Assembly: GCA_964580655.1 (NCBI GenBank)
Contig: CAZOMR010000174.1
Coordinates: 1-7,370 of the forward strand
DNA from: CAZOMR01 sp964580655
Lineage (GTDB): Bacteria > RBG-13-61-14 > CAZOMR01
Reading direction: 5' to 3'
DNA: 7,370 bases
In this document: one piece after another, positions 1-6,446 of the stretch
Position numbering within the stretch: the first letter of the stretch is position 1
Layout of the letters: each line of letters starts with the position of its first letter
Position numbers and translations under genes: made by a program
The notes under the pieces: model-generated
Told to the model about the DNA's origin: nothing
Database searches by the model: none
The model's input: only the letters and a program-made list of their open reading frames with translations

Positions 1-4
1 AGCC

Positions 5-22
5 GGATAAACCCAAAAAAGG
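5..22 (+). repeat. Direct repeat copy 1 in the rpsB upstream region
   Basis: GGATAAACCC followed by six A and GG. The same string recurs at 182-200, where a single extra T separates the CCC from the A-run. In this copy the CCC and the following GGGG also form a small inverted repeat (AACCC at 10-14 with GGGTT at 22-26, A-rich loop). The strand assignment is nominal. The function is unknown; it may be a remnant duplication of the ribosome-binding region or chance. Confidence 0.45.
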
Positions 23-75
23 GGTTAAAAAAATGATTCACCAAATATGTCGCAGGCCCGCATCGCTCCCAGAAT

Positions 76-104
76 TTGTCAAATACCCTGATATGTGCTA
101 AGAT
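76..104 (+). promoter_or_regulatory. Candidate sigma70-type promoter for the rpsB operon
   Basis: A -35-like TTGTCA (76-81, five of six consensus bases) is separated by exactly 17 bases from a -10-like TAAGAT (99-104, four of six). The -10 is immediately preceded by TGC (96-98), the extended -10 motif. An overlapping GATAAT (102-107) is closer to consensus but would sit 20 bases from the -35. Transcription would begin near 110-112 and give a leader of about 100 bases before rpsB. This is inferred from consensus matching only. The position upstream of the first gene of a tightly packed operon supports it. Confidence 0.5.
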
Positions 105-123
105 AATCACCCAAAATTTCACA

Positions 124-178
124 CGCGCCGGAAGGCCCTTGGGTGCCGGTCCTCGGTGAGGGGCCTGGAAGAGGCGCG
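124..178 (+). promoter_or_regulatory. Structured 5' leader hairpin upstream of rpsB (possible autoregulatory element)
   Basis: A nested hairpin is visible in the predicted rpsB leader. The outer stem pairs CGCGCC (124-129) with GGCGCG (173-178), perfect over six pairs. An asymmetric internal loop (130-132 and 167-172) leads to a second perfect stem, AGGCCC (133-138) with GGGCCT (161-166), extendable by a U-G and a U-A pair. A small apical stem is possible at 146-148 with 154-156. The element lies between the candidate promoter and the Shine-Dalgarno sequence. Ribosomal protein operons, including rpsB-tsf in Escherichia coli, are commonly controlled by the ribosomal protein binding its own leader, so S2 autoregulation is a reasonable hypothesis. 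I cannot match it to a named RNA family by eye. It is not followed by a T-run, so it is not a simple terminator. Confidence 0.45.
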
Positions 179-181
179 GAG

Positions 182-200
182 GGATAAACCCTAAAAAAGG
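182..200 (+). repeat. Direct repeat copy 2, overlapping the rpsB ribosome-binding site
   Basis: GGATAAACCC, T, six A, GG. It matches the copy at 5-22 apart from one inserted T. Its 3' end runs into the rpsB Shine-Dalgarno sequence. Confidence 0.45.
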
Positions 201-203
201 AGG
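197..203 (+). promoter_or_regulatory. Ribosome-binding site of rpsB
   Basis: AAGGAGG, a near-perfect complement to the 16S rRNA 3' end, ends 10 bases before the ATG at 214. It fixes the start of rpsB. Confidence 0.8.
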
Positions 204-213
204 CAAGGGAAAC

Positions 214-1083
214 ATGGCAATAATCACGATGAAGCAGTTGCTTGAGGCTGGTGTGCACTTCGGGCACCAGACCAAACGCTGGAACCCGAAGATGAAGCCT
301 TATATATACGGGGCGAGAAACGGGATTTACATAATAGACCTTCAGAAAACGGTCAGGCTTTTTCGGGAAGCGTATAAATTTATCATTAAGACGGTGAGCG
401 AGGGGGATGCGGTTTTGTTTGTCGGGACCAAGCGACAGGCCCAGGAGGTGATCAGCGAAGAGGCGGAGCGGTGTGCCATGCCTTATGTGAGCATGCGCTG
501 GCTTGGGGGCACGCTGACGAATTTTTCTGTTATACGGAGGAGTGTGGAGAGGCTCAAGAATATTGAGCAGATGGCCGCGGACGGCAAGCTTGACCTGTTG
601 CCGAAAAAGGAGGTCTTGCATCTTCAGCGCGAGTATTCGAAGCTGGAGCGCGTGGTCGGCGGGATCAAGAACATGGAGCAACTTCCGGGCGCGCTTTTCG
701 TGATTGATCCGCACAAGGAAAACATCGCGGTTGCGGAGGCTAATAAATGCAAAATTCCGGTGATCGCGGTTGTAGACACGAACTGCGATCCGGACATTGT
801 GGATCATGTGATACCGGGCAACGATGATGCCATCCGGGCGATCAAGCTCTTTACGATGAAGGTCGCGGACGCATGTCTTGAGGGCAGGGAGGTGCATCAG
901 AAATTGCTCCGGGCGGATGTGGCCGCGGCCGCAGGGACTGACCAGGTGGTGGTGCCTGATGGGACTGGCAAGGGTCCGAAGGTGGATCGGCTGAAAGACC
1001 TGATGGCAGAGGAGTTGGGCGAGGAGGAAGAGGAAGAACAAGAGGAAAAATCAGCTGATGTTGAGAAGGAAGAAGAGGAGTAG
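214..1083 (+). CDS. rpsB: 30S ribosomal protein S2
   Basis: S2 is an essential protein of the small ribosomal subunit. It binds late in assembly on the solvent side between head and body and is needed for S1 docking. The 289-residue product starts with the family's typical N-terminus (MAIITMKQLLEAGVHFGH) and has the RWNPKM segment at about 22-27. The second S2 signature appears around residues 187-193 (VDTNCDP), followed by a conserved PGNDDAIRAI stretch. The core ends near residue 265. The last 22 or so residues are almost entirely Glu with a few Lys, Gln, Ser and Asp, an acidic tail that makes the protein longer than the usual 240-260 residues. A strong Shine-Dalgarno sequence 10 bases upstream supports the start. 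It is first in the operon and is followed after 38 bases by tsf, the classical rpsB-tsf pair. The structured leader ahead of it may mediate feedback control. Confidence 0.98.
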   Translation: MAIITMKQLLEAGVHFGHQTKRWNPKMKPYIYGARNGIYIIDLQKTVRLFREAYKFIIKTVSEGDAVLFVGTKRQAQEVISEEAERCAMPYVSMRWLGGTLTNFSVIRRSVERLKNIEQMAADGKLDLLPKKEVLHLQREYSKLERVVGGIKNMEQLPGALFVIDPHKENIAVAEANKCKIPVIAVVDTNCDPDIVDHVIPGNDDAIRAIKLFTMKVADACLEGREVHQKLLRADVAAAAGTDQVVVPDGTGKGPKVDRLKDLMAEELGEEEEEEQEEKSADVEKEEEE

Positions 1084-1111
1084 ATAAAGGGATTGAGCCG
1101 AGTTTGGATGT

Positions 1112-1118
1112 AAGGAGG
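1112..1118 (+). promoter_or_regulatory. Ribosome-binding site of tsf; bears on start choice
   Basis: AAGGAGG ends only 3 bases before the ATG at 1122 but 9 bases before a TTG at 1128. A TTG at 1104 lies upstream of this site, so starting there would translate the Shine-Dalgarno sequence itself. The site therefore rules out 1104 and leaves 1122 or 1128. Confidence 0.7.
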
Positions 1119-1121
1119 TTT

Positions 1122-1730
1122 ATGGATTTGGAGATCAAGGCAGAGTTGGTAAAGGAGCTTCGGGGAAAGACCGGGGCTGGTATAATGGACTGCAAGCGGG
1201 CCTTGCAGGAGTCAGGTGGAGACCTGGATAGGGCCGTTGATTATTTGAAGACCAAGGGGATTCTCAAGGCGGAGCGGCGTTCGGGCCGGACTGTAAAGGA
1301 GGGCCGGATAGGCATGTATCTGCACCGCCCCGGGGAGCAGATAGGCGTGCTCGTGGAGGTCAACTGCGAGACGGATTTTGTGGCCAGGACAGAGGAGTTT
1401 GCGGCTCTGGTCCGGGACCTGGCCATGCACATTGCGGCAAGCAATCCGGTTTATATCTCCCGGGAGGATGTTCCGGAGGATGTGCGTGGAAGAGAAGAAG
1501 ATATATATCGAGAGCAGGCCAGAGAAGCAGGGAAACCGGATAAAGTGCTGGATAAAATAGCGAAGGGCAAGATGGAAAAGTATTACTCGGATGTCTGCTT
1601 GCTTGAGCAAAGGTTCATCAAGAACCCGGACATCACCATTGAGGAGCTTGTCAAGGAGATGATAGCGAAGATAGGTGAGAACATAGCGGTGCGAAGATTC
1701 TGCCGTCTCCAGGTAGGAGAGGAACTATAA
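1122..1730 (+). CDS. tsf: Elongation factor Ts (short form)
   Basis: EF-Ts is the cytoplasmic guanine-nucleotide exchange factor that releases GDP from EF-Tu during translation elongation. The N-terminal UBA-like domain (residues 1 to about 50) carries the signature TGAGIMDCKRAL at 17-28. The core domain carries the second signature NCETDFVAR at 81-89, whose TDFVA segment is known to contact EF-Tu. The C-terminal core resumes around LEQRFIKNPDITIEELV. At 202 residues it is a short-form EF-Ts, like that of Thermus, and lacks the duplicated core and long coiled coil of the roughly 280-residue enterobacterial protein. I chose the ATG at 1122. The TTG at 1128 has better spacing from the Shine-Dalgarno sequence and would remove only two residues. 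It lies 38 bases after rpsB and 5 bases before pyrH, consistent with co-transcription. Confidence 0.95.
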   Translation: MDLEIKAELVKELRGKTGAGIMDCKRALQESGGDLDRAVDYLKTKGILKAERRSGRTVKEGRIGMYLHRPGEQIGVLVEVNCETDFVARTEEFAALVRDLAMHIAASNPVYISREDVPEDVRGREEDIYREQAREAGKPDKVLDKIAKGKMEKYYSDVCLLEQRFIKNPDITIEELVKEMIAKIGENIAVRRFCRLQVGEEL

Positions 1731-1735
1731 TAGAG

Positions 1736-2479
1736 ATGAGCGAGCCCGGGAAGCATCCTTCTGGTCCGGTCAAATACCGCCGGATACTCCTCAAGCTCAG
1801 CGGCGAGGCCATACAGGGAGAACAAGGGTTCGGGATAGACGGCGCCATGGTGGACCGGATCGCAGGGGAAATCCAGATAGTTAAGGAGATGGGAGTGGAA
1901 TGTGCGGTGGTGTTGGGTGGCGGCAATTTTATTCGCGGCGCCACTGCGGCCCGCGAGGGCATGAGACAGGTGACTGCTGACTACATGGGCATGCTCGCCA
2001 CCATCCTCAACAGCGTTTCGCTCCAGGACGCCCTGGAGAAAAGGGGGGTTCCCACGCGTGTGTTGAGCGCGATTGAGGTTCCGCAAATCTGCGAGCCATA
2101 TATCTATCGCAGGGCCATTCGACACCTGGAAAAGGGCAGGATAGTTATCCTGGCCGCAGGAACTGGCACTCCTTATTTTTCCACGGATACCGCGGCCGCG
2201 CTCCGTGCCATGGAGATCGGGGCAGAGGTAATACTCAAGGCTACCAAGGTCCAGGGGGTCTATGACGAGGACCCTGAAAAGCATCCCGGGGCTACCTTGT
2301 TTTCCGAGTTGAGTCATCAGGATGTGATCAAGCGCAACCTGAAGGTGATGGATGCCTCGGCCGTGTCCTTGTGCGCTGACCACGCTCTGCCCATCGTGGT
2401 CTTCAATCTTCTTGAGAAGGGGAACGTCCGGAGGGTGGTTATGGGAGAGAAGGTGGGCACGATCATCAAAAAGCCATGA
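1736..2479 (+). CDS. pyrH: UMP kinase (uridylate kinase)
   Basis: PyrH phosphorylates UMP to UDP with ATP in pyrimidine nucleotide synthesis. The bacterial enzyme is a hexamer of the amino-acid-kinase fold, normally activated by GTP and inhibited by UTP. The 247-residue product shows the family's features in order: the phosphate-binding ILLKLSGEA (residues 17-25), GGGNFIRG (61-68), the nucleotide-site TADYMGMLAT (80-89), GTGTPYFSTDTAA near 160-175, and the C-terminal DASAVSLCADH with a final GT-I segment. The first 12 or so residues before KYRRILLKLSG are a slightly longer lead-in than usual. The start follows the tsf stop by 5 bases. The best Shine-Dalgarno match (AGGAGAGG, 1715-1722) lies inside the end of tsf and is rather distant at 13 bases, so translational coupling to tsf is likely. 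Confidence 0.97.
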   Translation: MSEPGKHPSGPVKYRRILLKLSGEAIQGEQGFGIDGAMVDRIAGEIQIVKEMGVECAVVLGGGNFIRGATAAREGMRQVTADYMGMLATILNSVSLQDALEKRGVPTRVLSAIEVPQICEPYIYRRAIRHLEKGRIVILAAGTGTPYFSTDTAAALRAMEIGAEVILKATKVQGVYDEDPEKHPGATLFSELSHQDVIKRNLKVMDASAVSLCADHALPIVVFNLLEKGNVRRVVMGEKVGTIIKKP

Positions 2480-2493
2480 TTGTAACTCTGAAC

Positions 2494-2499
2494 AAGGAG
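2494..2499 (+). promoter_or_regulatory. Ribosome-binding site of frr
   Basis: AAGGAG lies 8 bases before the ATG at 2508 in the short gap after pyrH. It decides the frr start against in-frame codons further upstream, which lie within pyrH. Confidence 0.75.
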
Positions 2500-2507
2500 A
2501 GAAGATC

Positions 2508-3065
2508 ATGTCGGAAAAGGTTCTCAAGGAACTGGAAGACAAGGCAAAGAAATCCACGGAGGATCTCAAGCTGAAGCTTGTCAAGGTGCGGTCCGGCAGG
2601 GCAAGCGCAAGCCTGCTGGATGATGTCAAGGCCGAATACTACGGCACCCTCACCCCCTTGAAACAGATGGCCAACATAACCGTGCCCGAGGCCCGGCTCA
2701 TCATCATTCAGCCTTATGATCCGAGCACGCTCAAGGATATGGAGAAGGCCATCTTCAGCGCTGACCTCGGACTCACTCCTCAGAACGACGGCAAGGTGAT
2801 CCGGATTCCGGTGCCTGAGCTGACGGAGGAGCGAAGGCAGGAGATGGTGCGAGTGGTAAAGAAGATAACGGAAGAGCACAGGGTAGCTGTCCGGAATGCG
2901 CGCAAGGAAGCAAACGAGAAATTGAAGAGGCTGAAAAAGGACAAGGCTATCACCGAGGATGAGTTCCACCGTGGCCAGGACAAGGTGCAGGAGAAGGTGG
3001 ACGCGGCGATCAAGGACATGGACAAGATAGCCTCTGTCAAGGAAGAAGAGATACTAACAGTCTGA
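2508..3065 (+). CDS. frr: Ribosome recycling factor
   Basis: RRF acts with EF-G to split the post-termination ribosome into subunits and free it from mRNA. At 185 residues it has the canonical family length. It begins MSEKVLKELEDKAKKS and contains KVRSGRASASLLD (26-38), which belongs to the tRNA-mimicking helical bundle, then the beta-rich hinge domain (about 40-100; YGTLTPLKQMANI, IQPYDPS), then the long C-terminal helices. VRNARKEANEKLK (128-140) includes Arg132, the position known in the E. coli protein to be critical for ribosome binding. The open frame extends upstream into pyrH, but the ATG at 2508 has a good Shine-Dalgarno sequence and gives the expected N-terminus. The gap from pyrH is 28 bases, and uppS follows after 14 bases. 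Confidence 0.97.
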   Translation: MSEKVLKELEDKAKKSTEDLKLKLVKVRSGRASASLLDDVKAEYYGTLTPLKQMANITVPEARLIIIQPYDPSTLKDMEKAIFSADLGLTPQNDGKVIRIPVPELTEERRQEMVRVVKKITEEHRVAVRNARKEANEKLKRLKKDKAITEDEFHRGQDKVQEKVDAAIKDMDKIASVKEEEILTV

Positions 3066-3079
3066 TCTCATCAATTCTC

Positions 3080-3838
3080 ATGAAGCCCCGGATCAAGATT
3101 CCCCGACACCTCGCGGTGATCATGGACGGAAACGGCCGTTGGGCAAAAAAGCGGAATCTGCCCCGAATAGAGGGGCATCGGCAGGGCGCACGCTCGGTTA
3201 AAGTCCTGATTCGGGCCTGCGAGGACCTTGGAATTAGATTCCTCACACTCTATGCGCTCTCTACTGAAAATCTATTACGGCCTCAAAAGGAACTGGATGC
3301 GCTTATGGGTTTACTCCGCCAATACCTGCAGGCAGAACTGGACAGGCTCGTTGAGAGAGGCATTCGCCTGCGCATCATCGGCGACATGAGTATCCTGCCA
3401 CCGGACATCCGGGAAGGGCTGAAGGTAGCCCTGAGAAAAAGCAGACACGGGGAAAAGATGACCCTGGTCATCGCCATCTGCTACGGATCAAGAGAAGAGA
3501 TACTCCGGGCGATCCGCGCTCTTGTGAAGATGCCGAAGGACAAGAGGGCAAAAAGGCTAACCCCGGCCTCATTCCCAGGGATGCTTGACACCGCGGGTAT
3601 CCCTGACCCTGACCTGCTCATCCGGACCGGCGGCGAGATGCGGACAAGCAACTTCCTGCTTTGGCAAATGGCATATACAGAGCTTTATTTTACGCGAACA
3701 CTCTGGCCCGACTTCCGCCGGAGGCACCTGATTCGCGCTTTGCAAAGCTATGAATCCCGCGAGCGGCGCTTCGGGCTGACAAGCGACCAGGTGAGAGAGG
3801 AATCCCGGTTCAGAAAAGTTCCAAAAAGGTTGCGCTGA
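3080..3838 (+). CDS. uppS: Isoprenyl transferase (undecaprenyl diphosphate synthase, cis-prenyltransferase)
   Basis: UppS condenses isopentenyl diphosphate units onto farnesyl diphosphate in cis. The product is the C55 carrier lipid for peptidoglycan and other envelope polymers, made at the cytoplasmic membrane surface. The 252-residue product has the first signature HLAVIMDGNGRWAKKR (10-25) with the Mg-binding Asp16, the GHRQGA segment (32-37), and the C-terminal block DLLIRTGGEMRTSNFLLWQ, followed by TELYF and WPDF. The motif around 61-68 reads STENLLRP. Asn64 and Arg67 are kept, but the Trp usually found between them (Trp75 in E. coli numbering) is Leu65. No convincing Shine-Dalgarno sequence precedes the ATG. 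The start lies 14 bases after the frr stop, so coupling to frr translation is plausible. Normally cdsA would follow, but here dxr follows after 9 bases. Chain length cannot be read from sequence alone. Confidence 0.95.
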   Translation: MKPRIKIPRHLAVIMDGNGRWAKKRNLPRIEGHRQGARSVKVLIRACEDLGIRFLTLYALSTENLLRPQKELDALMGLLRQYLQAELDRLVERGIRLRIIGDMSILPPDIREGLKVALRKSRHGEKMTLVIAICYGSREEILRAIRALVKMPKDKRAKRLTPASFPGMLDTAGIPDPDLLIRTGGEMRTSNFLLWQMAYTELYFTRTLWPDFRRRHLIRALQSYESRERRFGLTSDQVREESRFRKVPKRLR

Positions 3839-3847
3839 GGGAAGCTC

Positions 3848-5005
3848 ATGGCCAGGAGAAAACTTGTCATACTCGGCTCCACCGGCTCCATCGGCCGAAA
3901 CGCACTGGAGGTGGTGCAGGCATATCCAGACCGCTTCCGGGTGATCGGCCTTGGGGCAGGCAGGAACATTCCCGCACTTGTCTCCCAGATAAAAAAACAC
4001 AAGCCCGGGGCTGTCTCGGTCCAGGATGAAGCCTTAGCGAGAACACTTTCAACGAAGTTGAAAAAGCCCGGACCAAGGATTTTCTCCGGCCACGAGGGGC
4101 TCATCCGGCTGGCCTCATTGCCCGGGGCAGACATGGCTCTCGTGGGAATTTCAGGCGCAGTAGCGCTTGAGCCGATTCTGGCCGCGATAGATGCCGGAGT
4201 TGATCTCGCCCTGGCCAACAAGGAGGCCCTGGTAATGGCCGGGGAATTGATAATGAAACGGGCCGGGAAAAAGCGGAAGCGGGTCAAGATTATCCCTGTG
4301 GACTCCGAGCACTCAGCCGTGTTTCAGATATTACAAGGGCGCAAGTATGAAGAGGTGCGCCGGATAATCCTTTCCGCTTCCGGAGGCCCCTTTTTGCGCA
4401 TGCCGCGTAAAAGCCTAAACAGGGTTTCTCCGAAACAGGCGCTCAAGCATCCCACCTGGAAGATGGGTAAGAAGATCTCCGTGGATTCCGCGACCTTGAT
4501 GAACAAGGCCCTGGAGGTAATCGAGGCGCATCACCTTTTCGGGCTTGGACCTGACCAGATAGAGGTGGTGATCCATCCGCAGAGCACTGTCCATGCGCTG
4601 GTGGAGTTCCATGACGGCTCGCTCATGACCGAGCTTTCTGTCCCGGACATGCGTATCCCGATCAGATATGCACTGGCCTATCCTGAGCGGCTAGATTCCG
4701 CAACCTCCAGACTCAGGCTTTCCGAGATCAGGGCACTTACTTTTGAGCCAGTGAGCCGATCCCGCTTTCCAGCTATTGATCTTGGGTATCAGGCGCTGAA
4801 TGCAGGCGGCACTATGCCTTGCGTGCTGAATGCCGCAAACGAGGTGGCGGTTGAGAATTTCTTACAGGGGAATTTAAACTTCAACCGTATTATAAGGGTG
4901 GTGAAAAAAACGGTTCAGAGCCATAATCCGAAAAAAATTCGCACCATTGAGGATGCGCAGAAAGCAGACGCCTGGGCCAGGGAAAAAGTAAGGGAGTTGA
5001 TCTAA
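3848..5005 (+). CDS. dxr: 1-deoxy-D-xylulose 5-phosphate reductoisomerase
   Basis: Dxr converts 1-deoxyxylulose 5-phosphate to 2-C-methylerythritol 4-phosphate with NADPH, the committed step of the MEP isoprenoid pathway and the target of fosmidomycin. The 385-residue product has the N-terminal NADPH-binding loop GSTGSIG (10-16), the NKE motif (124-126) and PVDSEHSA (150-157), with metal ligands Asp152 and Glu154. SASGGPF (176-182) and HPTWKMGKK (201-209) follow, then DSATLMNKALEVIEAHHLF (213-231) with Asn219, Lys220 and Glu223 in the substrate/metal site, then HPQSTVHALVEF. A C-terminal helical domain completes a normal length. GAGGGA, about 6 bases before the ATG, is a fair ribosome-binding site. 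The stop is directly followed by the rseP start with no gap. All active-site residues I could check are present, so the enzyme is expected to be functional and to supply precursors to UppS. Confidence 0.97.
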   Translation: MARRKLVILGSTGSIGRNALEVVQAYPDRFRVIGLGAGRNIPALVSQIKKHKPGAVSVQDEALARTLSTKLKKPGPRIFSGHEGLIRLASLPGADMALVGISGAVALEPILAAIDAGVDLALANKEALVMAGELIMKRAGKKRKRVKIIPVDSEHSAVFQILQGRKYEEVRRIILSASGGPFLRMPRKSLNRVSPKQALKHPTWKMGKKISVDSATLMNKALEVIEAHHLFGLGPDQIEVVIHPQSTVHALVEFHDGSLMTELSVPDMRIPIRYALAYPERLDSATSRLRLSEIRALTFEPVSRSRFPAIDLGYQALNAGGTMPCVLNAANEVAVENFLQGNLNFNRIIRVVKKTVQSHNPKKIRTIEDAQKADAWAREKVRELI

Positions 5006-6415
5006 ATGGAAACCCTTTTTTCTAACATATCGGAATTCACACTGTATACCATTATCCCTTTTATCGTCTTGCTCGGGATACTGATATTCGTGCACGAGTT
5101 CGGCCATTTCATCACAGCCAAGCTCTCCGGTGTCAAGGTGGAAATCTTCGCACTGGGGTTTGGCCCGTGGCTCTTCCACAAAAAGCGCGGGGATACTGAT
5201 TACGGGCTCAAGGCCATCCCGCTTGGGGGCTTTGTCAAGGTGCTCGGAGACCCGAGTGAGATGGAAGACCCGGAAAAGGAGATTCCTCCGGAGGATATGG
5301 ACAGAGCGCTTTTCAACAAGCCGATCTGGAAGCGCCTGATCTTCTTCGCGGCTGGCTCTGCCATGAACCTCGTTCTCGCGTTCGCAGTTGCGCCATTCGT
5401 GTATATCCATGGCATCGAGAGGTCATATTACAATGATATTGCGCCCTGTGATGTCGGGTATGTTGAACCGGACTCTCCTGCGGACCAGGCAGGGATACTC
5501 CCGGGAGACCGGGTCAGGACGATCAATGGAGAGCCGGTCGAGAATTTCGCGAATTTGAGGATTCTCGAAGCACAGAATCCGGGCCGCGTTCTCGCGTACC
5601 ATCTTGAGCGCGGTGATACAGTTTTTGAAGCCGAGATCAAACTCGCTGTGGGATCACGCGAGCCCGTAGGATATTCCGGCATCCTGGAGCCGCAGTATGG
5701 GACAACCATAGGAAATATCATCCCGGACCTCCCGGCGGAGGCGGCCGGGCTGAGGAAGGGGGACAAGATCCTTTCTATTAATGGTTCTCCTGTCTCGCAC
5801 TGGTATGAGATCACCGCTCTGATCCAGGCCGGTGAGGGGAATCCCTTGAGTCTTACAGTGCTGAGTGATGGGCGAGAGGAATCATTCGAGCTAACCCCGA
5901 AATATATGAAGGAATACAATAAATACATGGTGGGCATAGGGCCTTACGATCATATGGTGCTGGTCCGGTATGGATTTCTCAAGGCATGCAGAGCCGGGTT
6001 CCAGGAAGTCATTCGCTGGACCGTTATGACCCTGGTGATCGTGAAGAAGCTGTTTACGCTTGAGCTATCCTGGAGGGCTGTGAGCGGCCCGGCCGGAATA
6101 GCAGGGATCACAGGCGTCGCGGCCCACCTTGGACTTTCCCACCTGATATGGTTGCTCGCCCTGATCAGCCTCAACCTGGCTATACTCAACATGCTACCAA
6201 TACCCCCGCTGGATGGAGCGCATGTCTTTATTACATGCATCGAGAGCATCATCCGGAGGGAGATGAAGATGAAGTGGAAGGAAGCGATCTTCCGGGCAGG
6301 GTTCGCATTGTTGCTGGCATTTATCGCACTGGTCACGGTCAATGATATATACCGCTTCAGAGGGCCCATCGTTGAATGGTTCAAGGAGATCGGAAGGGGG
6401 CTTGGTCTGGGCTGA
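5006..6415 (+). CDS. rseP: RIP metalloprotease RseP (site-2 protease family, two PDZ domains)
   Basis: RseP is a zinc-dependent intramembrane protease of the inner membrane. In E. coli it performs the second cut of the anti-sigma factor RseA and clears signal-peptide remnants. The 469-residue product has an N-terminal membrane segment (about 13-29) running into the zinc motif HEFGH (30-34). A second hydrophobic segment spans about 111-134. A first PDZ domain covers about 149-220 (SPADQAGILPGDRV) and a second about 232-305 (PAEAAGLRKGDKIL). A third segment (about 375-400) ends in NMLPIPPLDG, with Asp403 as the third zinc ligand, and a final segment lies at about 427-445. Length and tandem PDZ domains match the E. 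coli type. The motif usually written LDGGH is LDGAH here. The Shine-Dalgarno AGGGAG (4991-4996) lies inside the end of dxr, 9 bases before the ATG, so translation is closely linked. The natural substrate here is unknown. Confidence 0.95.
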   Translation: METLFSNISEFTLYTIIPFIVLLGILIFVHEFGHFITAKLSGVKVEIFALGFGPWLFHKKRGDTDYGLKAIPLGGFVKVLGDPSEMEDPEKEIPPEDMDRALFNKPIWKRLIFFAAGSAMNLVLAFAVAPFVYIHGIERSYYNDIAPCDVGYVEPDSPADQAGILPGDRVRTINGEPVENFANLRILEAQNPGRVLAYHLERGDTVFEAEIKLAVGSREPVGYSGILEPQYGTTIGNIIPDLPAEAAGLRKGDKILSINGSPVSHWYEITALIQAGEGNPLSLTVLSDGREESFELTPKYMKEYNKYMVGIGPYDHMVLVRYGFLKACRAGFQEVIRWTVMTLVIVKKLFTLELSWRAVSGPAGIAGITGVAAHLGLSHLIWLLALISLNLAILNMLPIPPLDGAHVFITCIESIIRREMKMKWKEAIFRAGFALLLAFIALVTVNDIYRFRGPIVEWFKEIGRGLGLG

Positions 6416-6446
6416 AGCCTTCCGGGATCCCTGATTTACAAATGCC

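Noticed and set aside
10..26. AACCC / GGGTT hairpin with A-runs near the window start
   Set aside because: On the plus strand it is followed by A rather than T. On the minus strand the T-runs lie in the loop and before the stem, so it is not an intrinsic terminator in either direction.
33..101. Small plus-strand ORF of 22 codons (starting MIHQICRR) before rpsB
   Set aside because: It overlaps the candidate -35 and -10 elements, has only a weak GGGG upstream and no recognisable product. A leader peptide cannot be excluded, but nothing supports it.
79..1041. Long minus-strand open frame (320 codons) opposite rpsB
   Set aside because: It lies opposite the clearly coding rpsB, its product has no recognisable domain, and its His/Arg/Leu/Pro-rich composition is typical of an antisense shadow in GC-rich sequence.
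2352..2507. In-frame upstream extension of frr into pyrH
   Set aside because: The ATG at 2508 has a good Shine-Dalgarno sequence and gives the canonical 185-residue RRF; the extension has the composition of pyrH read out of frame.
1583..2629. Minus-strand open frame of 348 codons across tsf, pyrH and frr
   Set aside because: It spans the antisense of three well-identified genes and shows no family motif; it is a shadow frame.
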